From Protonemura montana (taxonomy: Eukaryota; Arthropoda; Insecta; Plecoptera; Nemouridae), in NCBI GenBank assembly GCA_947568835.1, contig OX387611.1, forward strand, positions 2,608,001 through 2,672,000: a DNA stretch of 64,000 nucleotides, in the 5' to 3' direction. Below are positions 1 through 13,130 of this stretch, piece by piece; the first letter of the stretch is position 1; each line of letters begins with the position of its first letter. The position numbers and the translations under genes are program-made. The notes below the pieces were generated by a model, which was not told the origin of the DNA, ran no database searches, and saw only the letters and a program-made list of their open reading frames with translations.

Positions 1-61
1 CCAGGTATTTCCATTTAAAATGGCCGACTACACAATGGAAATGCAGCACTGAGCCGTTGAT

Positions 62-806
62 AGCAAGCTTCATCTGTGCTAGTCTTTGCCTCATAAGGAT
101 GGAATATCTGTGCAAGCTTTATCTGTGCTAGTCTTTGCCTCATAAGGATGGAATATCCGTGCAAGTTTTATCTGTGCTAGTCTTTGCCTCATAAGGAAGG
201 ATGGAATATCTGTGCAAGCTCTATCTGTGTTAGTCTTTGCCTACTAAGGATGGAATATCCGTGCAAGCTTTATCTGTGCTAGTCTTTGCCTCATAAGGAT
301 GGAATATCTTTGCAAGCTTTATCTGTGCTAGTCTTTGCCTCATAAGGAAGGATGGAATATCTGTGCAAGCTTTATCTGTGCTAGTCTTTGCCTCATAAGG
401 ATGGAATATCTGTGCAAGCTTTATCTGTGCTAGTCTTTGCCTCATAAGGATGGAATATCTGTGCAAGCTTTATCTGTGCTAGTCTTTGCCTCATAAGGAT
501 GGAATATCCGTGCAAGCTTTATCTGTGCTAGTCTTTGCCTCATAAGGAAGGATGGAATATCTGTGCAAGCTTTATCTGTGCTAGTCTTTGCCTCATAAGG
601 ATGGAATATCTGTGCAAGCTTTATCTGTGCTAGTCTTTGCCTCATAAGGAAGGATAGAATATCTGTGCAAGCTTTATCTGTGCTAGTCTTTGCCTCATAA
701 GGATGGAATATCTGTACAAGCTTTATCTGTGCTAGTCTTTGAGACTTTGCCTCATAAGGAAGGATGGAATATCTGTACAAGCTTTATCTATGCGAGTCTC
801 TGGGCG
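62..806. repeat. 49-bp minisatellite, about 15 copies
   Basis: Units contain GGATGGAATATCTGTGCAAG and CTTTATCTGTGCTAGTCTTT. The period is 49 bp, with 53-bp variants carrying an extra AAGG. It lies in the Tlk intron. The same unit recurs inverted at 35973-36874. Confidence 0.95.
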
Positions 807-1080
807 ATTGAATGGGGTTTGTGTCTTGCGTCGAACGTGGCGCCATCTTGTGGCATGGAAGTGAAATCACGCTACACGGAGATGAAGGAACCCCCCTCCC
901 CCCACCCCCCCAACACGCAGGACAGTGAATTCACCTAGCCGGGTCTAAGTTTCAATCGATATGACCATGACGTGGAATGCACCGCCTTGTGTAGATGTGG
1001 TTAGCTAAATTTGATGGGCCGGGTTTTAACACCAGGAATCCACCCCAAAGTTGTTTGATTCGGCCGTCGACATTTTGTCA
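807..1080. other. Unique spacer
   Basis: No repeat or gene recognised. It includes a C-rich run near 890-910. Confidence 0.5.
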
Positions 1081-4000
1081 GGACATGCCAGGACATGCCA
1101 GGACATGTCAGGACATGCCAGGACATGTCAGGACATGTCAGGACATGTCAGGACATGCCAGGACGTGGCAGGACATGCCAGGACATGCCAGGACGTGGCA
1201 GGACATGCCAGGACATGCCAGGACGTGTCAAAACATGTCAGGACATGCCAGGACGTGGCAGGACATGCCAGGACATGTCAGGACGTGGCAGGACATGCCA
1301 GGACATGCCAGGACGTGTCAAAACATGTCAGGACATGCCAGGAGGTGTCAGGACATGCCAGGACATGTCAGGACGTGGCAGGACATGCCAGGACATGCCA
1401 GGACGTGTCAAAACATGTCAGGACATGCCAGGAGGTGTCAGGACATGCCAGGACATGCCAGGACGTGTCAGGACATGCCAGGACATGCCAGGACATGCCA
1501 GGACGTGTCAAAACATGTCAGGACATGCCAGGAGGTGTCAGGACATGCCAGGACATGTCAGGACGTGGCAGGACATGCCAGGACATGCCAGGACATGCCA
1601 GGAGGTGTCAGGACATGCCAGGACATGTCAGGACATGCCAGGACATGTCAGGACATGCCAGGACATGTCAGGACATGTCAGGACGTGTCAGGACATGCCA
1701 GGACATGCCAGGACGTGTCAGGAGGTGTCAGGACATGCCAGGACATGCCAGGACGTGTCAAAACATGTCAGGACATGCCAGGAGGTGTCAGGACATGCCA
1801 GGACATGTCAGGACGTGGCAGGACATGCCAGGACATGCCAGGACATGCCAGGAGGTGTCAGGACATGCCAGGACATGTCAGGACATGCCAGGACATGTCA
1901 GGACATGCCAGGACATGTCAGGACATGTCAGGACGTGTCAGGACATGCCAGGACATGCCAGGACGTGTCAGGAGGTGTCAGGACATGCCAGGACATGCCA
2001 GGACATGTCAGGACATGCCAGGACGTGTCAGGACATGCCAGGACATGCCAGGACATGTCAGGACGTGCCAGGACGTGGCAGGACATGTCAGGACATGCCA
2101 GGACGTGTCAGGACATGCCAGGACATGCCAGGACATGTCAGGACATGCCAGGACGTGTCAGGACATGCCAGGACATGCCAGGACATGTCAGGACGTGGCA
2201 GGACATGTCAGGACATGCCAGGACATGCCAGGAGGTGTCAGGACATGCCAGGACATGCCAGGACATGCCAGGACATGCCAGGACATGCCAGGACATGTCA
2301 GGACATGCCAGGACATGTCAGGACATGCCAGGACGTGGCAGGACGTGGCAGGACATGCCAGGACATGCCAGGACATGCCAGGACATGCCAGGACATGCCA
2401 GGACATGTCAGGACATACCAGGACATGTCAGGACATGCCAGGATATACCAGGACATGCCAGGACATGCCAGGACATGTCAGGACTTGCCAGGACATGCCA
2501 GGACGTGTCAGGACATTCCAGGACGTGTCAGGACATGTCAGGACATTCCAGGACGTGGCAGGACGTGTCAGGACATGTCAGGACATTCCAGGACGTGTCA
2601 GGACATGCCAGGACTGGCCAGGACATGTCAGGACATGTCAGGACATGTCAGGACATGCCAGGACATGTCAGGACATGCCAGGACGTGTCAGGATATGTCA
2701 GGACTTGCCAGGACATGCCAGGACGTGTCAGGACATGCCAGGACATGCCAGGACTTGCCAGGACATGCCAGGACGTGTCAGGACGTGTCAGGACATGCCA
2801 GGACATGCCAGGACGTGTCAGGACATGCCAGGACATGCCAGGACATGCCAGGACATGCCAGGACATGTCAGGACATGCCAGGACATACCAGGACATGTCA
2901 GGACATGCCAGGATATACCAGGACATGCCAGGACATGCCAGGACATGTCAGGACTTGCCAGGACATGCCAGGACGTGTCAGGACATTCCAGGACGTGTCA
3001 GGACATGTCAGGACATTCCAGGACGTGGCAGGACGTGTCAGGACATGTCAGGACATTCCAGGACGTGTCAGGACATGCCAGGACTGGCCAGGACATGTCA
3101 GGACATGTCAGGACATGTCAGGACATGCCAGGACATGTCAGGACATGCCAGGACGTGTCAGGATATGTCAGGACTTGCCAGGACATGCCAGGACGTGTCA
3201 GGACATGCCAGGACATGCCAGGACATGCCAGGACATGTCAGGACATGCCAGGACATGTCAGGACATGCCAGGACGTGGCAGGACGTGGCAGGACATGCCA
3301 GGACATGCCAGGACATGCCAGGACATGCCAGGACATGCCAGGACATGTCAGGACATGCCAGGACATACCAGGACATGTCAGGACATGCCAGGATATACCA
3401 GGACATGCCAGGACATGCCAGGACATGTCAGGACTTGCCAGGACATGCCAGGACGTGTCAGGACATTCCAGGACGTGTCAGGACATGTCAGGACATTCCA
3501 GGACGTGGCAGGACGTGTCAGGACATGTCAGGACATTCCAGGACGTGTCAGGACATGCCAGGACTGGCCAGGACATGTCAGGACATGTCAGGACATGTCA
3601 GGACATGCCAGGACATGCCAGGACGTGTCAGGATATGTCAGGACTTGCCAGGACATGCCAGGACGTGTCAGGACATGCCAGGACATGCCAGGACTTGCCA
3701 GGACATGCCAGGACGTGTCAGGACGTGTCAGGACATGCCAGGACATGCCAGGACGTGTCAGGACATGCCAGGACATGCCAGGACATGTCAGGACATGCCA
3801 GGACATACCAGGACATGTCAGGACATGCCAGGATATACCAGGACATGCCAGGACATGCCAGGACATGTCAGGACTTGCCAGGACATGCCAGGACGTGTCA
3901 GGACATTCCAGGACGTGTCAGGACATGTCAGGACATTCCAGGACGTGGCAGGACGTGTCAGGACATGTCAGGACATTCCAGGACGTGTCAGGACATGCCA

Positions 4001-6480
4001 GGACTGGCCAGGACATGTCAGGACATGTCAGGACATGTCAGGACATGCCAGGACATGTCAGGACATGCCAGGACGTGTCAGGATATGTCAGGACTTGCCA
4101 GGACATGCCAGGACGTGTCAGGACATGCCAGGACATGCCAGGACTTGCCAGGACATGCCAGGACGTGTCAGGACGTGTCAGGACATGCCAGGACGTGTCA
4201 GGACATGCCAGGACGTGGCAGGACATGCCAGGACTTGCCAGGACGTGTCACGACGTGTCAGGACATGCCAGGACGTGTCAGGACGTGTCAGGACATGCCA
4301 GGACATGCTAGGACATGTCGGGACATGCCAGGACATGCCAGGACGTGTCAGGACATGTCAGGACATGCAAGGACGTGCCAGGACGTGTCAGGACTTGCCA
4401 GGACATGCCAGGACATGCCAGGACATGCCAACACATGCCAGGACATGCCAGGACGTGTCAGGACATGCCAACACATGCCAGGACGTGTCAGGACATGTCA
4501 GGACATGTCAGAACATGCCAGGACGTGTCAGGACATGCCAGGACACGCTAGGACGTGTCAGGACATGTCAGGACATGCCAGGACGTGCCAGGACGTGTCA
4601 GGACTTGCCAACACATGCCAGGACATGCCAGGACGTGTCAGGACGTGTCAGGACATGTCAGGACATGCCAGGACATGCCAGGACATGTCAGGACCTGCCA
4701 GGACATGCCAGTACATGCCAGGACATGTCAGGACATGCCAGGACATGTCAGGACATGCCAGGACGTGGCAGGACGTGGCAGGACATGCCAGGACATGCCA
4801 GGACATGCCAGGACATGCCAGGACATGTCAGGACATGCCAGGACATACCAGGACATGTCAGGACATGCCAGGATATACCAGGACATGCCAGGACATGCCA
4901 GGACATGTCAGGACTTGCCAGGACATGCCAGGACGTGTCAGGACATTCCAGGACGTGTCAGGACATGTCAGGACATTCCAGGACGTGGCAGGACGTGTCA
5001 GGACATGTCAGGACATTCCAGGACGTGTCAGGACATGCCAGGACTGGCCAGGACATGTCAGGACATGTCAGGACATGTCAGGACATGCCAGGACATGCCA
5101 GGACGTGTCAGGATATGTCAGGACTTGCCAGGACATGCCAGGACGTGTCAGGACATGCCAGGACATGCCAGGACTTGCCAGGACATGCCAGGACGTGTCA
5201 GGACGTGTCAGGACATGCCAGGACATGCCAGGACGTGTCAGGACATGCCAGGACATGCCAGGACATGTCAGGACATGCCAGGACATACCAGGACATGTCA
5301 GGACATGCCAGGATATACCAGGACATGCCAGGACATGCCAGGACATGTCAGGACTTGCCAGGACATGCCAGGACGTGTCAGGACATTCCAGGACGTGTCA
5401 GGACATGTCAGGACATTCCAGGACGTGGCAGGACGTGTCAGGACATGTCAGGACATTCCAGGACGTGTCAGGACATGCCAGGACTGGCCAGGACATGTCA
5501 GGACATGTCAGGACATGTCAGGACATGCCAGGACATGTCAGGACATGCCAGGACGTGTCAGGATATGTCAGGACTTGCCAGGACATGCCAGGACGTGTCA
5601 GGACATGCCAGGACATGCCAGGACTTGCCAGGACATGCCAGGACGTGTCAGGACGTGTCAGGACATGCCAGGACGTGTCAGGACATGCCAGGACGTGGCA
5701 GGACATGCCAGGACTTGCCAGGACGTGTCACGACGTGTCAGGACATGCCAGGACGTGTCAGGACGTGTCAGGACATGCCAGGACATGCTAGGACATGTCG
5801 GGACATGCCAGGACATGCCAGGACGTGTCAGGACATGTCAGGACATGCAAGGACGTGCCAGGACGTGTCAGGACTTGCCAGGACATGCCAGGACATGCCA
5901 GGACATGCCAACACATGCCAGGACATGCCAGGACGTGTCAGGACATGCCAACACATGCCAGGACGTGTCAGGACATGTCAGGACATGTCAGAACATGCCA
6001 GGACGTGTCAGGACATGCCAGGACACGCTAGGACGTGTCAGGACATGTCAGGACATGCCAGGACGTGCCAGGACGTGTCAGGACTTGCCAACACATGCCA
6101 GGACATGCCAGGACGTGTCAGGACGTGTCAGGACATGTCAGGACATGCCAGGACATGCCAGGACATGTCAGGACCTGCCAGGACATGCCAGTACATGCCA
6201 GGACATGCCAGGACGTGTCAGGATATGCCAGGACATGCCAGGACATGCCAGGACATGTCAGGACATGCCAGGACGTGTCAGGATATGCCAGGACATGCCA
6301 GGACATGCCAGGACATGCCAGGACATGCCAGGACATGTCAGGACATGCCAGGACATGTCAGGACATGCCAGGACATGCCAGTACATGCCAGGACATGCCA
6401 GGACGTGTCAGGATATGCCAGGACATGCCAGGACATGCCAGGACATGCCAGGACATGTCAGGACATGCTAGGACTTGCCA
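1081..6480. repeat. 10-bp satellite, 540 units in unbroken register
   Basis: The unit is GGACATGYCA with common variants GGACGTGTCA, GGACTTGCCA, GGACATTCCA and GGACATACCA. The block 1081-6480 is exactly 540 decamers; I saw no insertion or deletion. The unit is nearly self-complementary (GGACATGTC). Rare variants such as GGATATACCA recur at 2441, 2911, 3391, 3831, 4871 and 5311, showing larger duplicated blocks, including one of 1,480 bp. The unit lacks stop codons in forward frames, so very long frames arise by chance. Confidence 0.97.
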
Positions 6481-6900
6481 AGGCCTGAAAAATCAGCGCG
6501 ATTTTCCCAGAAGTTTAAGCGCATGCTCGACTGACGGTCAATTTTCTGGCAAGTTTTCCATATGCACTCCCATAGTCTTGAAGGGAAAAAGCTCCCTTAT
6601 TTTCGCATTTCCCCACATTTATTTTCTTATGGCATTTCACTTGTAGGTTCAAGGATATATTTCTTCTCGCGTGCAATGTCATGTCCGCCATGTTGGACTG
6701 GTTTATCAGGAGACCAGAATGACATATCTTATGTTAGCTGCCACCCAACTTCAACACCCCAGCATTGCTGCCAAATGTTGAATGAAAATTCAGTAATATT
6801 TACAAAAAGACACTCGCTTTGTACATAACTGAATCTGATTAAAGTGGTTCGAAATTGAGCGTTCTTTAAGAACTCATTTAGGTCGCGTTTTCCGCAGGAA
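6481..6900. other. Unique spacer
   Basis: No gene or tandem repeat seen between the decamer array and the fold-back element. Confidence 0.5.
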
Positions 6901-6902
6901 CA

Positions 6903-8378
6903 GTAATACCGTTGAGTGTAGGTTCTAGGTAGAGACAGAACGTTGATGTTACAGTCTCTGCGTGAAAGATGGCCGCCAAATGACTACCTTACCGACAAAA
7001 ATGCAGAGTACCGGAACATCACGTTAAGTGGAGCCACTGTCGTATGAAATTTAATTTCGATATTTCTCGTAGGTTAACTCGCTTCTTAATATCGTTACGT
7101 ATTTATCAATCGTTGAGGTAAACATTGATGGAGATTTTTTGAGCATGAAAAGTCACAAAAGCGAGTTAACCTACGAGAAATATCGAAATTAAATTTCATA
7201 CGACAGTGGCTCCACTTAACGTGATGTTCCGGTACTCTGCATTTTTGTCGGTAAGGTAGTCATTTGGCGGCCATTTTTCACGCAGAGACTGTTACATTGA
7301 CGTTGAAACTCTACCTAGAACCTACACTTAACGGTTTAACATTAACGTTCTGTCTCTACCTAGAACCTGCACACTCAACGGTTTAACATTAACGTTCTGT
7401 CTCTACCTAGAACCTGCACACTCAACGGTTTAACATTAACGTTCTGTATCTACCTAGAACCTGCACACTCAACGGTTTAACATTAACGTTCTGTCTCTAC
7501 CTAGAACCTGCACACTCAACGGTTTAACATTAACGTTCTGTCTCTACCTAGAAGCTGCACACTCAACGGTTTAACATTAACGTTCTGTCTCTACCTAGAA
7601 CCTGCACACTCAACGGTTTAACATTAACGTTCTGTCTCTACCTAGAACCTGCACACTCAATGGTTTAACATTAACGTTCTGTCTCTACCTAGAACCTGCA
7701 CACTCAACGGTTTAACATTAACGTTCTGTCTCTACCTAGAACCTGCACACTCAACGGTTTAACATTAACGTTCTGTCTCTACCTGGAGCCTGCACACTCA
7801 ACGGTTTAACATTAACGTTCTGCCTCTACCTAGAACCTGCACACTCAACGGTTTAACATTAACGTTCTGTCTCTACCTAGAACCTGCACACTCAACGGTT
7901 TAACATTAACGTTCTGCCTCTACCTAGAACCTGCACACTCAACGGTTTAACATTAACGTTCTGTCTCCACCTAGAACCTGCACACTCAACGGTTTAACAT
8001 TAACGTTCTGCCTCTACCTAGAACCTGCACACTCAACGGTTTAACATTAACGTTCTGTCTCTACCTAGAACCTGCACACTCAACGGTTTAACATTAACGT
8101 TCTGCCTCTACCTAGAACCTGCACACTCAACGGTTTAACATTAACGTTCTGCCTCTACCTAGAACCTGCACACTCAACGGTTTAACATTAACGTTCTGCC
8201 TCTACCTAGAACCTGCACACTCAACGGTTTAACATTAACGTTCTGTCTCTACCTAGAACCTGCACACTCAACGGTTTAACATTAACGTTCTGCCTCTACC
8301 TAGAACCTGCACACTCAACGGTTTAACATTAACGTTCTGCCTCTACCTAGAACCTGCACACTCAACGGTATTACTATG
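6903..8378. mobile_element. Fold-back element, copy 1, with 47-bp terminal array
   Basis: The left arm (about 6912-7084) and right arm (about 7159-7331) are near-perfect inverted repeats of about 170 bp around a 74-bp loop. The outer ends also match as inverted repeats (AGTAATACCGTTGAGTG at left, its complement at right). The right end has been drawn out into a 47-bp tandem array before the terminal sequence. Related copies lie at 24561-24985 and 59433-60320. No protein is encoded, so it is a non-autonomous fold-back type element. Confidence 0.85.
7320..8370. repeat. 47-bp minisatellite, about 22 copies, inside fold-back element
   Basis: Units contain AACGGTTTAACATTAACG and CTCTACCTAGAACCTGCAC. 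The unit is the terminal segment of the fold-back arm. Copies are very uniform, differing mainly at TCTGTCTC against TCTGCCTC. Confidence 0.95.
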
Positions 8379-8870
8379 GTTACTCTTTTCACTCAATCAA
8401 CTAATCAGTTACTAATATGGACAGAAATTCCAAGCCTTGTAGCAAGCAAAGAAGATCTAAATTAAGCTGTAACGGAGCTAAATTTGGGCGAGATTGAACA
8501 TGGACATTAAGTCTAGGGCTTAAAACAAAGAAAAAAGGTAAATATTTTTTTACAGAGTAAAGATCTTTTCTTAGCAACTAAAATTGCTGAAATCAACTAA
8601 AATTAATTTCATCACTCTGATCTTTCACTTTACACACAGCAGCTGCGTGGGCAGCGGATACACTGCTAGTTTATTACAAGAAAAACCTCATAAAATCTAA
8701 AGTAAAGACACGGAAAGGTTTCAGATCGCAAGGAAATATGGCGTAAAACAGCCGAGACGATTTCAAATGCAAATAAAAACGACGGCAGCTCCCCTAGCGG
8801 TACATTAAAACATCTCCCCAGACATATCAGTAGAATCAGAGTAAAAGTAAAACCAAATAATTGTTCCTAC
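8379..8870. other. Tlk intron, unique part
   Basis: AT-rich sequence after the donor of the second Tlk coding exon. No repeat or further Tlk exon recognised. Confidence 0.5.
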
Positions 8871-9062
8871 CTGTCTAGCAGCTAGCCCCGCCCAGTCCAA
8901 GTTGCTGCCTGCGCCGCCAGAGCGCAGCGCTGCGCCCGGCTGCGCAGGCAAGCTGCTGCTACTTGTTGACGGGGAGTACGAATCAGTTTGCTGCGCGGCC
9001 GCAGCCGCTGCGCTCGCTGACGCAGCCGCTTGACTAGTGTTCGTGGAGGGCAGTCCACCACC
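8871..9062 (-). CDS. Tlk: Tlk second coding exon, low complexity
   Basis: Sixty-four codons read GGGLPSTNTSQ, then an Ala run, SPSTSSSSLPAQPG and SNLDWAGLAARQ. The acceptor is CTGTTAAG|GGTGG and the donor is CAG|GTAGGA; phase 0 at both ends matches exon 12361-12768. Composition is GC-rich and Ala/Ser/Gly-rich, as in the variable N-terminal region of Tlk. The 68-bp array ends about 24 nt before the acceptor. Confidence 0.75.
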
Positions 9063-9085
9063 CTTAACAGAGACAACAGGAAACA

Positions 9086-11227
9086 AGCTTAGCCTTGTCA
9101 CTTTGACACACTGTGTTGGCTGCTCCTGTCCAACAGCACCAAGGACCGGTCACCGCTTAGCCTTGTCACTTTGACACACTGTGTTGGCTGCTCCTGTCCA
9201 ACAGCACCAAGGACCGGCCACCGCTTAGCCTTGTCACTTTGACACACTGTGTTGGCTGCTCCTGTCCAACAGCACCAAGGACCGGCCACCGCTTAGCCTT
9301 GTCACTTTGACACACTGTGTTGACTGCTCCTGTCCAACAGCACCAAGGACCGGCCACCGCTTAGCCTTGTCACTTTGCCACACTGTGTTGGCTGCTCCTG
9401 TCCAACAGCACCAAGGACCGGCCACCGCTTAGCCTTGTCACTTTGACACACTGTGTTGGCTGCTCCTGTCCAACAGCACCAAGGACCGGCCACCGCTTAG
9501 CCTTGTCACTTTGACACACTGTGTTGGCTGCTCCTGTCCAACAGCACCAAGGACCGGCCACCGCTTAGCCTTGTCACTTTGACACACTGTGTTGGCTGCT
9601 CCTGTCCAACAGCACCAAGGACCGGTCACCGCTTAGCCTTGTCACTTTGACACACTGTGTTGGCTGCTCCTGTCCAACAGCACCAAGGACCGGCCACCGC
9701 TTAGCCTTGTCACTTTGACACACTGTGTTGGCTGCTCCTGTCCAACAGCACCAAGGACCGGCCACCGCTTAGCCTTGTCACTTTGACACACTGTGTTGAC
9801 TGCTCCTGTCCAACAGCACCAAGGACCGGCCACCGCTTAGCCTTGTCACTTTGCCACACTGTGTTGGCTGCTCCTGTCCAACAGCACCAAGGACCGGCCA
9901 CCGCTTAGCCTTGTCACTTTGACACACTGTGTTGGCTGCTCCTGTCCAACAGCACCAAGGACCGGCCACCGCTTAGCCTTGTCACTTTGACACACTGTGT
10001 TGGCTGCTCCTGTCCAACAGCACCAAGGACCGGCCACCGCTTAGCCTTGTCACTTTGACACACTGTGTTGGCTGCTCCTGTCCAACAGCACCAAGGACCG
10101 GCCACCGCTTAGCCTTGTCACTTTGACACACTGTGTTGGCTGCTCCTGTCCAACAACACCAAGGACCGGCCACCGCTTAGCCTTGTCACTTTGACACACT
10201 GTGTTGGCTGCTCCTGTCCAACAACACCAAGGACCGGTCACCGCTTAGCCTTGTGACTTTGACACACTGTGTTGGTTGCTCCTGTCCAACAGCACCAAGG
10301 ACCGACCACCGCTTAGCCTTGTCACTTTGACACACTGTGTTGGCTGCTCCTGTCCAACAGCACCAAGGACCGACCACCGCTTAGCCTTGTCACTTTGACA
10401 CACTGTGTTGGCTGCTCCTGTGCAACAGCACCAAGGACCGGCCACCGCTTAGCCTTGTCACTTTGACACACTGTGTTGGCTGCTCCTGTCCAACAGCACC
10501 AAGGACCGGCCACCGCTTAGCCTTGTCACTTTGACACACTGTGTTGGCTGCTCCTGTCCAACAGCACCAAGGACCGGCCACCGCTTAGCCTTGTCACTTT
10601 GACACACTGTGTTGGCTGCTCCTGTCCAACAGCACCAAGGACCGGCCACCGCTTAGCCTTGTCACTTTGACACACTGTGTTCGCTGCTCCTGTCCAACAG
10701 CACCAAGGACCAGCCACCGCTTAGCCTTGTCACTTTGACACACTGTGTTGGCTGCTCCTGTCCAACAGCACCAAGGACCGGCCACCGCTTAGCCTTGTCA
10801 CTTTGACACACTGTGTTGGCTGCTCCTGTCCAACAGCACCAAGGACCGGCCACCGCTTAGCCTTGTCACTTTGACACACTGTGTTGGCTGCTCCTGTCCA
10901 ACAGCACCAAGGACCAGCCACCGCTTAGCCTTGTCACTTTGACACACTGTGTTGGCTGCTCCTGTCCAACAGCACCAAGGACCGGCCACCGCTTAGCCTT
11001 GTCACTTTGACACACGGTGTTGGCTGCTCCTGTCCAACAGCACCAAGGACCGGCCACCGCTTAGCCTTGTCACTTTGACACACTGTGTTGGCTGCTACTG
11101 TCCAACAGCACCAAGGACCGGCCACCGCTTAGCCTTGTCACTTTGACACACTGTGTTGGCTGCTACTGTCCAACAGCACCAAGGACCGGCCACCGCTTAG
11201 CCTTGTCACTTTGACACACTGTGTTGG
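9086..11227. repeat. 68-bp minisatellite, about 31 copies
   Basis: Units contain GCTTAGCCTTGTCACTTTGA, TGTTGGCTGCTCCTGTCC and AACAGCACCAAGGACCGGCC. It fills the left two-thirds of the Tlk intron 9063-12360. Variant units recur at 476 bp (7 x 68), for example the TTGACTG variant near 9318 and 9794, so a seven-unit higher-order block was duplicated. Confidence 0.96.
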
Positions 11228-12325
11228 CACTGTCTCTGTGACACTGGTCTATTGGCTGTCTCTGTGACACTGGTCTATTGGCTGTCTCTGTGACACTGGT
11301 CTATTGGCTGTCTCTGTGACACTGGTCTCTTGACTGTCTCTGTGGCACTGGTCTATTGACTGTCTCTGTGACACTGGTCTATTGGCTGTCTCTGTGACAC
11401 TGGTCTATTGACTGTCTCTGTGACACTGGTCTATCGGCTGTCTCTGTGACACTGGTCTATTGGCTGTCTCTGTGACACTGGTCTATTGGCTGTCTCTGTG
11501 ACACTGGTCTATTGACTGTCTCTGTGACACTGGTCTATTGGCTGTCTCTGTGACACTGGTCTATTGGCTGTCTCTGTGACACTGGTCTATTGGCTGTCTC
11601 TGTGACACTGGTCTATTGACTGTCTCTGTGACACTGGTCTATTGGCTGTCCTGTGACACTGGTCTATTGACTGTCTCTGTGACACTGGTCTATTGGCTGT
11701 CTCTGTGACACTGGTCTATTGGCTGTCTCTGTGACACTGGTCTATTGACTGTCTCTATGACACTGGTCTATTGGCTGTCTCTGTGACACTGGTCTATTGA
11801 CTGTCTCTGTGACACTGGTCTATTGGCTGTCTCTGTGACACTGGTCTATTGGCTGTCTCTGTGACACTGGTCTATTGGCTGTCTCTGTGACACTGGTCTA
11901 TTGACTGTCTCTGTGACACTGGTCTATTGGCTGTCCTGTGACACTGGTCTATTGACTGTCTCTGTGACACTGGTCTATTGGCTGTCTCTGTGACACTGGT
12001 CTATTGGCTGTCTCTGTGACACTGGTCTATTGACTGTCTCTATGACACTGGTCTATTGGCTGTCTCTGTGACACTGGTCTATTGACTGTCTCTGTGACAC
12101 TGGTCTATTGGCTGTCTCTGTGACACTGGTCTATTGGCTGTCTCTGTGACACTGGTCTATTGACTGTCTCTATGACACTGGTCTATTGGCTGTCTCTGTG
12201 ACACTGGTCTATTGGCTGTCTCTGTGACACTGGTCTATTGGCTGTCTCTGTGACACTGGTCTATTGACTGTCTCTGTGACACTGGTCTATTGACTGTCTC
12301 TGTGACACTGGTCTATTAGCTATCT
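11228..12325. repeat. 26-bp minisatellite, about 42 copies
   Basis: The unit contains CTGTCTCTGTGACACTGG then TCTATTGG. It follows the 68-bp array directly and ends about 35 nt from the donor of the first Tlk coding exon. A one-base-deleted unit recurs at 11641 and 11926, so a block of 11 units has been copied. Confidence 0.95.
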
Positions 12326-12360
12326 CTCTGTAAACCTAGTCAACATGGCTGTTCACTTAC

Positions 12361-12768
12361 CCTTACTCCCAAAAAGCGAGCCTCGAGCAGCTCCTGCTTT
12401 CTCGGGTCCAGGTGTGGCTGGAAGGGATCGACCATTTTCGCCATCGAACATCCGCCCCCAGCTGTAGTCGAGGGTAGGCAACCCCCGGCTACCGCCGTCG
12501 TGGAAGCGACCACTCCTCCACCTCCTCCACCTCCTGCAAGACCACCGGACGACAATGTATCGAATACTATGCAAACTTCGTTGTCTTCGACGGCCGCGAC
12601 GCCCCCCGAGGAATTGCCGGTCGGTTGATCAGCTGGGAAGTCATCGTTCATGACGAGGCGTCGCGACGGTTTGTTTGAGTGGCGGCGACTTTTTGTCGGC
12701 TGTTGTTGTTGCTGTTGTTGTTGTTGTTGACCTTGTTGCTTCACTTGTAGCATCTTTGGGTGGGATAT
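12361..12768 (-). CDS. Tlk: Tlk, Tousled-like kinase N-terminus, first coding exon
   Basis: The coding part is 12361-12753 (131 codons from ATG); the 15 nt before it are 5' UTR after an acceptor TTCACAG|ATATCCC. The protein starts MLQVKQQGQ with a polyGln run, then a basic stretch and a Gly-rich stretch, and ends with HLDPRKQELLEARFLGVR. LDPR(R/K)QELLEARF is the N-terminal signature of Tousled-like kinases, nuclear Ser/Thr kinases that act on the Asf1 histone chaperone in replication and chromatin assembly. The donor is AGG|GTAAGT, phase 0. An inner Met (MAKMVDPFQ) could be an alternative start. The identity rests on one short motif, since the kinase domain lies outside the window. Confidence 0.78.
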
Positions 12769-12836
12769 CTGTGAACAAAAGACGTGGGCCGCTCGGCTAA
12801 GATGTTGTACTTGACAGGTGTTTGCCGGTCACCCGC

Positions 12837-13130
12837 ACGGCGCAGTGTTGCTTAACTTCGATCTTTCAGAACGCTCTCCCGAACAGAACTGGTCATGTGT
12901 ATGATGGTCACCCATCCAATACCTGACCCAGCGCAGTGTTGCTTAACTTTCATCCCTCCAACCTCTCTCCCGAACAGAACTGGTCATGTGTATGATGGTC
13001 ACCCATCCAATACCTGACCCAGCGCAGTGTTGCTTAACTTTCATCCCTCCAACCTCTCTCCCGAACAGAACTGGTCATGTGTATGATGGTCACCCATCCA
13101 ATACCTGACCCAGCGCAGTGGTGCTTAAGG
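12837..13130 (-). mobile_element. 5S-rRNA-derived SINE heads (about 3 tandem, 91 bp)
   Basis: On the minus strand the unit contains AGTTAAGCAACACTGCGC and TTGGATGGGTGACC, matching the internal promoter region of 5S rRNA. The units repeat at 91 bp. The rest of the 5S sequence is replaced by element-specific sequence, so these are SINE heads, not 5S genes. Confidence 0.85.

Noticed and set aside
995..6646. Overlapping forward open frames of up to 1,797 codons with a (M/V)(P/S)GH(A/V)RTCQD decapeptide
   Set aside because: All three forward frames are open at once because the 10-bp unit has no stop codon. There are no splice signals, codon bias or start context to support translation.
9098..11125. 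Series of 63-codon minus-strand frames spaced 68 bp apart
   Set aside because: They are a by-product of the 68-bp satellite in a Tlk intron; each simply runs across nearly three units.
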